A DNA stretch of 10,159 bases from an uncultured bacterium (GTDB lineage: Bacteria > Patescibacteriota > Dojkabacteria > SC72): NCBI GenBank assembly GCA_938015795.1, contig CALLXA010000098.1, positions 1-10,159 on the forward strand. The letters run 5' to 3'. Under the pieces are notes generated by a model that saw only the letters and a program-made list of their open reading frames with translations, was not told the origin of the DNA and searched no databases. Below, in pieces: positions 1-6,046 of the stretch (positions are counted from its first letter, which is position 1; each line of letters opens with the position of its first letter). The translations under genes were made by a program, and so were the position numbers.

Positions 1-1
1 T

Positions 2-226
2 GTGTTGGGAATCGTTTCATTTTTGGTTTCTTTTCTAGTTTTCTATATATTGTCATATTTCTTAAGAGAATTTATTCTTCTAGGATCTTTCCCTTCGTTT
101 GGAGTAAGTATTTTTGTTGGTATATTGGTTAGAAGTATAATATCTTCAATTATAGTTGTTGTTTTTGATGTTATGTATGATAAGGTTAGAGGGAATAAAA
201 TTGATTCAAAATTTACATTTAGATGA
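2..226 (+). CDS. mreD: MreD-like rod-shape membrane protein, C-terminal part (partial at 5' end)
   Basis: The reading frame runs in from the window edge, so only the last 74 or so residues are visible; the GTG at position 2 is probably internal rather than the start. The visible part is almost wholly hydrophobic. One membrane segment covers about residues 3-28 and a second about residues 34-56, followed by a short basic cytoplasmic tail (KVRGNK). It ends at TGA 224-226, which overlaps the ATG of the downstream PBP2 gene in an ATGA arrangement, so the two are translationally coupled. MreD is a small polytopic protein of the elongation machinery, and the order mreD-mrdA is conserved in many bacteria. 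The assignment rests on that position plus the membrane topology at the C-terminus; MreD sequences are poorly conserved and no diagnostic motif can be seen here. A different small membrane protein remains possible. Confidence 0.62.
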   Translation: MLGIVSFLVSFLVFYILSYFLREFILLGSFPSFGVSIFVGILVRSIISSIIVVVFDVMYDKVRGNKIDSKFTFR

Positions 227-2235
227 ATGAATTTAAAATTTCTAAAAATTTAAATAACAAGAAGTTGAAGAAACCTTGTGTTGGAAATTGTGCTGAAGTA
301 TCTAAGGCTTCACTGGGCGATAGCCTTGAAAAGATAGTTGCTAAGGCTGATGAGGACAGGTCTTCTGTTTGGAATTTTGTAATAGCTTTTGTTATGTTTT
401 TTGTTGTTTTTGGAGTATTGATATTTGAATTGTCAGATCTTCAGGTTGTAAAAGGAGAGGAGATGTTGGGTATGTCAAAGAATAATCAAATAAGAACTAA
501 GAGTGTACCAGCTTACAGGGGGGTGCTGTTTGATAGAAATGGTATTAAGATAGTTGAGAATGCTCCTTCGATGAATGTTTTTCTTACTGTTGAAAATTAT
601 TTGAAAGAGAAAGATGATGTTGATATTGAAAAATTGAATGAAGTGTCGAATACCCTTGGGGGTATATTGGAAGGCAAATGGAAAAAGAATTCTTCGGAAG
701 AAGGTATAGAGTATGCGTCTATTGCAGAGAAGGTTATTGCTGTTCATGAGGAAAGCCCTTACTTTAAAGAGATTTTAATTGCTACTGATATCGATAATGA
801 TATTGCTATAAAGATTAAAGCTTTGTCTGAAACTCTCCCTGGAGTTTATATAGATAGTGGTAGCAAACGAAGTTATCCTATTAAAGAGTCTATGTCTCAT
901 TTACTTGGTTATACAGGAGAGGTTTCTGCAGAAGATTTAGAAAATTTGGACTATGTTGAATCTACAGATATAGTTGGTAAATCTGGATTAGAGAAATACT
1001 ATGATAAAAGATTGAAAGGTAAAAATGGTTTAGTAGCTTGGGAGGTCGATGCTTTTGGTAAAACTGTTTCTAATGATGAATATTTAATAAAGGAACCTGT
1101 TGTAGGCGATAATTTGTATTTAACAATTGATTCTAAAATACAGGAAAAATTGTATCAAGAACTTAAGAAAGGAGTTGAGAAGTATGAAGCTACTGGTGCT
1201 GCTGGGGTTGTCGAAGATGTAAATACTGGTGAGATAATAGCCTTAGTAACATACCCTAGTTATGATAATAACCTTTTTGTAGGAGGAATATCTTACAATG
1301 ATTATGACAGTATACTTAAAAATCCTCTTAACCCATTACTAAACAGAGCGATAGCTGCACAGGTACCTCCAGGTTCTACATTTAAAACATTGGTTGCTAC
1401 TGCGGCTTTGGATTCAGGAGTTATCGATAAATATACTAGATATAATAGTAGGAGTGGATATACTTTTTCTAGTGGAGCACCTTTTCAAGAGTATCATAAT
1501 CACTCATATGGAATTGTAAATGTAGTAGATGCATTGACTGTTTCCTCAAATATCTTCTTTTGTGAAGTTATTAGAAATTGGGATATAAATGAATTAGTAC
1601 CTTACTTAGAATCCTTTGGAATTGGTGAATATACAGGTATTGATTTGCCAGGTGAAGCTGCTGGTAGATTACCATCTCCAGCTAACAAGGCATATTTAGC
1701 TAAAACATCTAGTCCTTGGTTAGAAGAAATTTGGTACCCAGAAGGCGATTCGTGTAACTCAGTAATAGGGCAAGGTATTACATTGGTAACGCCTTTACAA
1801 ATGTCAAATTGGATGGCTTCCATAGCTAATGAGGGTACATTGAATACACCTCATTTGGCTAAAAAATTTGTAACAGAGGATGGTATAGAAAATGAATTAC
1901 AGTATGAGATTAGAAAAAGTAATATTGCATCAAAGGAATCCTTCAAAATAACGAAAGAGGGTATGTGGTCTGCTGTAAATGGTAGTAGAAGGTCAATTGG
2001 TCAGCTGTCTGGATTAGGAGTTGAAGTTGCAGCTAAAACTGGTACAGCTGAATTTGGAGCATTGAATGAAAAAGGTGAGTATGAACACTCTCATGCTTGG
2101 GTTGGAGGTTTCTTCCCATACAAAGATCCTAAATATTCCTTTAGTTTGTTTTTAGAGGATGGTAGTGAAAGTTACAACGCTGTTACAGTTATGAAAAATG
2201 TTATCTCCTGGATGGTAGAAAACGATTATTTTTAA
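223..2235 (+). CDS. mrdA: Penicillin-binding protein 2, class B transpeptidase
   Basis: Peptidoglycan D,D-transpeptidase of the cell-elongation complex, working outside the membrane with RodA and MreCD. The 670 residues comprise a cytoplasmic tail of about 48 residues, one signal-anchor helix (about 50-70), a pedestal/dimerisation region beginning at the typical YRGVLFDRNG motif, and a C-terminal transpeptidase domain. All three penicillin-binding motifs are present: SxxK as S385-T-F-K388 (nucleophile S385) inside PPGSTFK, SxN as S441-S-N443, and KTGT at 605-608. The length is normal for PBP2. The start at 223 overlaps the mreD stop by 4 bases and has no Shine-Dalgarno sequence, so translation probably depends on re-initiation. 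The cytoplasmic tail is longer than in many PBP2s and carries a C19-x3-C23 pair of unknown meaning. A division-specific FtsI is the main alternative; the mreD neighbour favours PBP2. Confidence 0.9.
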   Translation: MNEFKISKNLNNKKLKKPCVGNCAEVSKASLGDSLEKIVAKADEDRSSVWNFVIAFVMFFVVFGVLIFELSDLQVVKGEEMLGMSKNNQIRTKSVPAYRGVLFDRNGIKIVENAPSMNVFLTVENYLKEKDDVDIEKLNEVSNTLGGILEGKWKKNSSEEGIEYASIAEKVIAVHEESPYFKEILIATDIDNDIAIKIKALSETLPGVYIDSGSKRSYPIKESMSHLLGYTGEVSAEDLENLDYVESTDIVGKSGLEKYYDKRLKGKNGLVAWEVDAFGKTVSNDEYLIKEPVVGDNLYLTIDSKIQEKLYQELKKGVEKYEATGAAGVVEDVNTGEIIALVTYPSYDNNLFVGGISYNDYDSILKNPLNPLLNRAIAAQVPPGSTFKTLVATAALDSGVIDKYTRYNSRSGYTFSSGAPFQEYHNHSYGIVNVVDALTVSSNIFFCEVIRNWDINELVPYLESFGIGEYTGIDLPGEAAGRLPSPANKAYLAKTSSPWLEEIWYPEGDSCNSVIGQGITLVTPLQMSNWMASIANEGTLNTPHLAKKFVTEDGIENELQYEIRKSNIASKESFKITKEGMWSAVNGSRRSIGQLSGLGVEVAAKTGTAEFGALNEKGEYEHSHAWVGGFFPYKDPKYSFSLFLEDGSESYNAVTVMKNVISWMVENDYF

Positions 2236-2251
2236 ATTCATAGATATTTAA

Positions 2252-2284
2252 TTTCTAACATATATATTTAGAATATGTTAGAAA
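2252..2284 (+). promoter_or_regulatory. Perfect 12-bp inverted repeat containing the dprA start codon
   Basis: The arms TTTCTAACATAT (2252-2263) and ATATGTTAGAAA (2273-2284) are exact reverse complements separated by a 9-base loop (2264-2272). The dprA ATG (2275-2277) lies inside the 3' arm. An in-frame TAG at 2269-2271 means that translation cannot begin with an earlier codon. As RNA this hairpin would bury the start codon; as DNA it would be an operator-like palindrome. The repeat is seen directly; its function is inferred. Confidence 0.7.
2263..2268 (+). promoter_or_regulatory. Candidate -10 element for a leaderless dprA transcript
   Basis: TATATT lies 6 bases upstream of the dprA ATG, exactly where a -10 box would sit if transcription began at the start codon. 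No good -35 is visible and the region is very AT-rich, so this is only a possibility. It matters because a leaderless message would lack the 5' arm of the inverted repeat and so escape any start-codon hairpin. Confidence 0.3.
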
Positions 2285-2946
2285 AAAGAATATATATTAA
2301 ATCTAAAGAGTATCCAAAAAGTTTAAAGAATATTGCAGACCCACCAAAAGAAATATATTGTATTGGTAATCTAGATCTATTAAATTTTCCTTGTGTAACA
2401 ATTGTTGGTACTAGAGCTATGACTAAATATGGTCAGAAAGTTGTTGAAAACTTTTTGGTAGAAGAGTTGAATAATTTGGATATTGTTTTCGTAAGTGGAT
2501 TAGCAAAAGGTATTGATACCCAAGTACATAGTTGTTGTTTAAAAAATGGTTTAAAAACAATAGCTGTAGTTGCAGGTGGTATTGATGTTGGTTATCCTAA
2601 ATCAAATATAGAACTATACAAAAGGATATCTAAAGAAGGATTAGTTATTTCTGAATATCCAAGAGGATTTAGATTAGAAAAATATATGTTTCCAAGAAGA
2701 AATAGGATTATGGTTGGTTTATCAAATTCTGTTGTAGTAATTGAATCTAAAGCAAAGGGAGGATCTTTAATAACAGCACAATTAGCTCTAGATTATAATC
2801 GTGATTTGTATGCCATTCCTGGAGATATAGATAAAAATTCGTCACAAGGTTGTAACATCTTGATCCAAGCAGGTGCTTTCCCAATAGCAAGTAGAGATGA
2901 TTTCTTCAGGATAATAGGTATAGAAAATGGACAGATAAAAATGTGA
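2275..2946 (+). CDS. dprA: DprA/Smf DNA-processing protein, minimal Rossmann-domain form
   Basis: DprA binds incoming single-stranded DNA during transformation and loads RecA. The 223 residues carry the usual core: an entry segment with DPP and a YCIGNL motif (about residues 23-34), then VGTRAMTKYG, SGLAKGIDTQVH, the VVAGGIDVGYP loop, FPRRNRIM, and the SKAKGGSLITAQLA and YAIPGDI motifs. Compared with typical DprA (about 280-380 residues) it lacks both the N-terminal SAM-like helical domain and the C-terminal winged helix, so it is close to the bare Rossmann-like core. The start is well fixed because an in-frame TAG lies two codons upstream and the next ATG falls inside the core. There is no Shine-Dalgarno sequence, and the ATG sits in a 12-bp inverted repeat. 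It stands 39 bases after mrdA and upstream of topA, the same dprA-topA order as in Bacillus. Confidence 0.93.
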   Translation: MLEKRIYIKSKEYPKSLKNIADPPKEIYCIGNLDLLNFPCVTIVGTRAMTKYGQKVVENFLVEELNNLDIVFVSGLAKGIDTQVHSCCLKNGLKTIAVVAGGIDVGYPKSNIELYKRISKEGLVISEYPRGFRLEKYMFPRRNRIMVGLSNSVVVIESKAKGGSLITAQLALDYNRDLYAIPGDIDKNSSQGCNILIQAGAFPIASRDDFFRIIGIENGQIKM

Positions 2947-3006
2947 TCACAGCAGAAAGGCTTGATTAGAGAACATTTATTCCTGTTCGTAGACTGATTG
3001 TGATCA
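2944..3006 (+). other. Stem-loop structure spanning the dprA stop codon
   Basis: TGATCACA (2944-2951, beginning with the dprA TGA stop) is the reverse complement of TGTGATCA (2999-3006). The stem can continue through a G-U pair, one bulged base and CAG/CTG (2953-2955 with 2994-2996). Inside it a smaller hairpin pairs GAACA (2971-2975) with TGTTC (2984-2988). The motif TGTGATCA is also a direct repeat (2942-2949 and 2999-3006). There is no strong T-run after it, so it is not a classic intrinsic terminator. It may be an mRNA 3'-end structure, a weak terminator or an operator pair. Confidence 0.4.
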
Positions 3007-3032
3007 TGGTCATTTTAGGTATTAAAGATGTT

Positions 3033-3083
3033 CTTAAATATTGAACATATTTGACAAAGTAAAAAGTTCAAGGTATTTTTAAG
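3033..3083 (+). repeat. Dyad symmetry surrounding the topA promoter
   Basis: CTTAAA (3033-3038) pairs with TTTAAG (3078-3083) and TTGAAC (3041-3046) with GTTCAA (3066-3071), enclosing the perfect -35 box. A competing short dyad, ATGTTC (3028-3033) with GAACAT (3043-3048), lies just upstream of the -35. These symmetric arms look operator-like, but short AT-rich arms also arise by chance. Confidence 0.35.
3051..3079 (+). promoter_or_regulatory. topA promoter
   Basis: A perfect -35 TTGACA (3051-3056), a 17-base spacer and a -10 TATTTT (3074-3079, 4 of 6 to consensus) give a good sigma-70-type promoter. The start point would be near 3086, leaving a leader of about 23 bases before the topA ATG. 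Confidence 0.6.
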
Positions 3084-3108
3084 CCAATTTAAGAAGGTTA
3101 GATAATAA

Positions 3109-5247
3109 ATGCCAAAAAGTAAAAAAACATACAACAATCTATTGATAGTAGAGTCACCAGCGAAAGCAAAGACTATAAATAAGTACTTAGGTGATGATTT
3201 TAAAGTAATGGCAACTGTTGGTCACATTATCGATTTACCAAAGAGTAAAATCTCTGTTGATGTAGATAAAGACTATGAACCTCAGTTTGAAACTATATAT
3301 GGTAAGGGAAAAGTCATTACAGATTTGAAAAAAGCAGTTCCTAAAGAAGGCAATGTATATCTAGCAATGGACCCAGATCGTGAAGGAGAGGCAATAGCTT
3401 GGCATGTAAAAAATGCTTTGAAATTAAAAGAAACTAAAAGAGTAACTTTTCATGAGATTACTAAAGACGCAATATTAGAAGCAGTAAAGAAACCTACTCA
3501 AGTTGATGATAATTTAGTACAAGCACAGATTGCAAGAAGAGTTTTAGATCGTTTAGTAGGGTATAAGGTGTCTGAATTGATTTGGAAAAAGGTTTGGTAT
3601 GGACTTTCGGCTGGTAGAGTACAATCGGCAGCTTTGAGATTGATTGTAGAAAAGGAAGAGGAAAGAGAAGCATTTAAACCAGAAGAGTATTGGGATTTCT
3701 ATGTTGATTTGAAAGAGAAAGAAGGAAATATTGTTAGAGCAAAGATTGCTAAAAAAGATGGTAAAAAATATATTCCTCATGGAAAAGAAGAGGTTGATAG
3801 TTTAATTAATACATTCGGTAATTCCGATTATATAGTAGAGGAAGTTAAGGTTCGAAGTGTTAAGAAACATGCATATCCTTCATTCACAACATCTACATTG
3901 CAACAATCAGCAAACAATGTATTAGGTTTTACAGCAAAAAGAACAATGGGTATTGCTCAAATTCTGTATCAAGCAGGATATATTACATATATGAGAACAG
4001 ACTCTTTGAATTTGAGTGAAAAAGCTATAAAAGAGATACGTGCTCAAATATCAGATAAATATGGATCAGAATATTTACCAAAGAAACCAAATTTCTACAA
4101 AAACAAATCTAAAGGTGCACAGGAAGCGCACGAAGCAATTAGGCCAACTGATTTTTCTGTTTCAAAACAAAGAATAGAGAAGGAATTTGGAGTATCAGAA
4201 GCTAAGCTATATGAACTGATATGGAATAGGGCCGTTTCATCTCAAATGGCAGAGAAAAGATCTGAAATATTAACAGTTATTGTTTCTCCTATTGATGTTA
4301 AGAAGCCTAAATATCTGTTTACATTAGGTGGAGAGAAGACAATTTTCGATGGTTTTAGAAAAGTTTGGGGAAAACATAGAGAGGAAGATGATTTGCAGGA
4401 AATCTCTAAAATAAAAGAGGGTGATATATTAAAGAAAAAAGAATATATTACTGAACAGAAATTTACATTACCACCAGCAAGATATACTGAAGCTTCATTA
4501 GTTAAGAAACTTGAAGAACTTGGAATTGGAAGACCTTCAACATATGCAACTATTATCTCAACAATACAATCTAGAAGATATGTTGAAAAAGAAGCAAAAG
4601 CTTTGTTCCCTACAGATACTGGTAGAATAGTTACGCATTTGCTTAAAAATAGTTTTAATAGATTAGTTGACTATGAATATACTGCTAAGGTAGAAAATCA
4701 ATTAGATGAGATTGCAGAAGGAAAGATTAAATATGTTCCTTTCATCGATGGTGAATACAAACCACTTCTTAAAGAAATAGCTAAAGCAGAGAAAGAAGTT
4801 AACAAAGAAGATGTTGTAATACTTGGAGATTCAGAAGAGAAATGTCCTGATTGTGATTCTAAGATGGTTATAAGAGTAGGAAGATATGGGAAATTCTTGA
4901 GTTGTTCAAAATGCCCCGAATGTAAAGGTATGAAAGATCTTGAAGGAGGAGAAGACAATATGGATTGGGAAAAATATCATAAACCTGATGAATGTACTGA
5001 GTGTAAATCAGCTATGAAATTAAAGAGTGGTAAATATGGTAAGTTCTGGGCTTGTGAGAAATATCCTGAATGTAAAGGTACATTCCCATTGCTTTTGAAT
5101 GAAAAATGTCCAGTATGTGGTCATTACTTAGTTGAAAGAAAAGGTAAATGTGGTAGGTTCTTTACTGGTTGTAGTAACTATCCTAACTGTAAATATATAA
5201 AGAAAGTTAAGGCTAAATCTAAGAAAAAAGATTCAGAAGAAAGTTAA
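3109..5247 (+). CDS. topA: DNA topoisomerase I (type IA)
   Basis: Relaxes negative supercoils by nicking and resealing one DNA strand through a 5'-phosphotyrosine link. The 712 residues begin with a TOPRIM domain: LLIVESPAKAKT with catalytic E15, then MDPDREGE with the metal ligands D88, D90 and E92. The active tyrosine is Y294 in ITYMRTDS, with R296 beside it. The conserved LGIGRPSTYA motif follows. The C-terminal third carries three tetracysteine zinc ribbons: C579/C582 with C599 and C602 or C605; C629/C632 with C649/C655; and C667/C670 with C688/C694. A lysine-rich tail closes the protein. A purine-rich AAGAAGG (3091-3097) lies 11 bases upstream of the ATG, a weak and rather distant ribosome site. 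The gene has its own promoter with a perfect -35. Domain content and length are ordinary for bacterial TopA. Confidence 0.97.
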   Translation: MPKSKKTYNNLLIVESPAKAKTINKYLGDDFKVMATVGHIIDLPKSKISVDVDKDYEPQFETIYGKGKVITDLKKAVPKEGNVYLAMDPDREGEAIAWHVKNALKLKETKRVTFHEITKDAILEAVKKPTQVDDNLVQAQIARRVLDRLVGYKVSELIWKKVWYGLSAGRVQSAALRLIVEKEEEREAFKPEEYWDFYVDLKEKEGNIVRAKIAKKDGKKYIPHGKEEVDSLINTFGNSDYIVEEVKVRSVKKHAYPSFTTSTLQQSANNVLGFTAKRTMGIAQILYQAGYITYMRTDSLNLSEKAIKEIRAQISDKYGSEYLPKKPNFYKNKSKGAQEAHEAIRPTDFSVSKQRIEKEFGVSEAKLYELIWNRAVSSQMAEKRSEILTVIVSPIDVKKPKYLFTLGGEKTIFDGFRKVWGKHREEDDLQEISKIKEGDILKKKEYITEQKFTLPPARYTEASLVKKLEELGIGRPSTYATIISTIQSRRYVEKEAKALFPTDTGRIVTHLLKNSFNRLVDYEYTAKVENQLDEIAEGKIKYVPFIDGEYKPLLKEIAKAEKEVNKEDVVILGDSEEKCPDCDSKMVIRVGRYGKFLSCSKCPECKGMKDLEGGEDNMDWEKYHKPDECTECKSAMKLKSGKYGKFWACEKYPECKGTFPLLLNEKCPVCGHYLVERKGKCGRFFTGCSNYPNCKYIKKVKAKSKKKDSEES

Positions 5248-5258
5248 TCATATTTTCA

Positions 5259-5280
5259 TATATATCATCTAAGATATATA
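5259..5280 (+). promoter_or_regulatory. Hairpin ending one base before the radC start codon
   Basis: TATATATC (5259-5266) pairs perfectly with GATATATA (5273-5280) around a 6-base loop (5267-5272). The radC ATG begins at 5282, so the whole ribosome-binding area of the 34-base topA-radC gap is inside the stem. An alternative reading of the same bases is a -10-like TAAGAT (5270-5275), 6 bases before the ATG. Confidence 0.45.
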
Positions 5281-5281
5281 C

Positions 5282-5917
5282 ATGCTTCCGAGAGAGAAAT
5301 TTGCTAAGTTCGGTATAGATTCCTTAAAGGATTGTGAACTTGTTGCAATAGTTGTGGGATCTGGAATAAAGGGTAGGAATTTCAAAATGATTTCGCAATC
5401 TATTGTTTCAAAGTTTAGGATTGTTTTAGAAAATGGAAATTCTGTAGGAGTTTCTGATCTTAGTAAGATAGAGGGCGTTGGAAATGTAACAGCAATGAAG
5501 CTGTTGGCTGGTATAGAGTTGGGTAGAAGATTGTATGGTGTAGTTGAAAAAGGTAGGTTAGTAGTAACTAATTCAAAGCAGGCTTATGAATTGTTAAGGG
5601 ATTACGGTTTTAAGAAAAAAGAGTATGTAATAGCTTTGTTTTTGAATTCTAGGTTTGAAGTGTTGAAAAAGAAAATAATCTCAATTGGTTCTTTGGATAA
5701 TGTAGGTATATTACCTCGAGATGTCATTATTCCTGCTTTGGAATGTAATTGTGCGTATGTTGTATTAGCTCACAATCATCCATCTGGAGATGTTACACCT
5801 AGTCAAGAGGATATTTTAGTTACAAAGAGGATCTCGGAAGCATTTGATATTGTAGGTTTAGAACTTGTAGACCATATTGTTTTAACAAAAGATAGTTGGA
5901 AAAATATTGATATTTAG
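5282..5917 (+). CDS. radC: RadC family protein (JAMM/MPN+ domain)
   Basis: A 211-residue RadC-type protein. It starts with the family's LPREKFAKFGIDSLKDCELVA region, has a helix-hairpin-helix (about residues 60-82, around IEGVGNVTAMKLL), and ends in a JAMM metalloprotease-like domain. The zinc-binding motif is complete: H164-N-H166-PSGD, with S174 and D177. At the place where many JAMM enzymes carry a catalytic glutamate (five residues before G136 in SIGSLDN) this protein has K131; from memory, some Firmicute RadCs also lack that glutamate, so this need not mean loss of function. The cellular role of RadC is unsettled; the old link to DNA repair is doubtful. No Shine-Dalgarno sequence is seen, and a hairpin lies directly upstream. 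It follows topA by 34 bases. In many bacteria radC sits beside mreBCD instead. Confidence 0.93.
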   Translation: MLPREKFAKFGIDSLKDCELVAIVVGSGIKGRNFKMISQSIVSKFRIVLENGNSVGVSDLSKIEGVGNVTAMKLLAGIELGRRLYGVVEKGRLVVTNSKQAYELLRDYGFKKKEYVIALFLNSRFEVLKKKIISIGSLDNVGILPRDVIIPALECNCAYVVLAHNHPSGDVTPSQEDILVTKRISEAFDIVGLELVDHIVLTKDSWKNIDI

Positions 5918-5918
5918 G

Positions 5919-5948
5919 TTGAAAATACAATACTCTTTGTGATATTAT
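5919..5948 (+). promoter_or_regulatory. rpsB operon promoter with extended -10
   Basis: TTGAAA (5919-5924), an 18-base spacer and TATTAT (5943-5948), with TG-n (5940-5942) directly before the -10. It begins two bases after the radC stop and matches the architecture of the rpsU promoter at 9799-9807 (shared core GTGATAT-A-TCA with T or A in the gap). The predicted start point is near 5955, giving a leader of about 92 bases. Confidence 0.65.
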
Positions 5949-5964
5949 CATCCTGTATTTAATC

Positions 5965-6020
5965 TATCTCATATGTATCTGAGATATTCCTGGATATAAG
6001 CCATTATCCTTCAGATGCAT
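5965..6020 (+). promoter_or_regulatory. Structured rpsB leader with alternative stems
   Basis: Stem A pairs TATCTCA (5965-5971) with TGAGATA (5980-5986). Stem B pairs ATGTATCTGA (5973-5982) with TCAGATGCAT (6011-6020), ten pairs with one G-U, and encloses hairpin C, GGATA (5992-5996) with TATCC (6005-6009). Stems A and B share bases 5980-5982, and B would also use the loop of A, so they exclude each other. This suits a ribosomal-protein leader under autogenous control, as known for rpsB in other bacteria, but it matches no leader family I can name. Confidence 0.5.
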
Positions 6021-6027
6021 TATTTAT

Positions 6028-6038
6028 AAGGAAAGGAG
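6028..6038 (+). promoter_or_regulatory. Strong Shine-Dalgarno site of rpsB
   Basis: AAGGAAAGGAG ends 8 bases before the rpsB ATG at 6047. It is the only convincing, well-spaced Shine-Dalgarno sequence in the window, and it lies 7 bases downstream of leader stem B. Confidence 0.85.
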
Positions 6039-6046
6039 TAAAAATC

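Noticed and set aside
475..747. Minus-strand open frame inside mrdA
   Set aside because: Antisense to a continuous PBP2 frame; its composition is phenylalanine/isoleucine/asparagine-rich as expected from AT-rich complement.
2252..2284. The mrdA-dprA inverted repeat as a Rho-independent terminator of mrdA
   Set aside because: The stem is AT-rich and is followed on the + strand by A residues and coding sequence, not a T-run.
2942..2951. TGTGATCACA as a CRP-type binding site
   Set aside because: CRP sites need six bases between TGTGA and TCACA; here the halves are joined directly.
2971..3048. GAAC/GTTC motifs as LexA (SOS) boxes near dprA and topA
   Set aside because: The half-sites are not spaced by four bases as in the Bacillus-type box, and no CTGT-N8-ACAG E. 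coli-type box is present.
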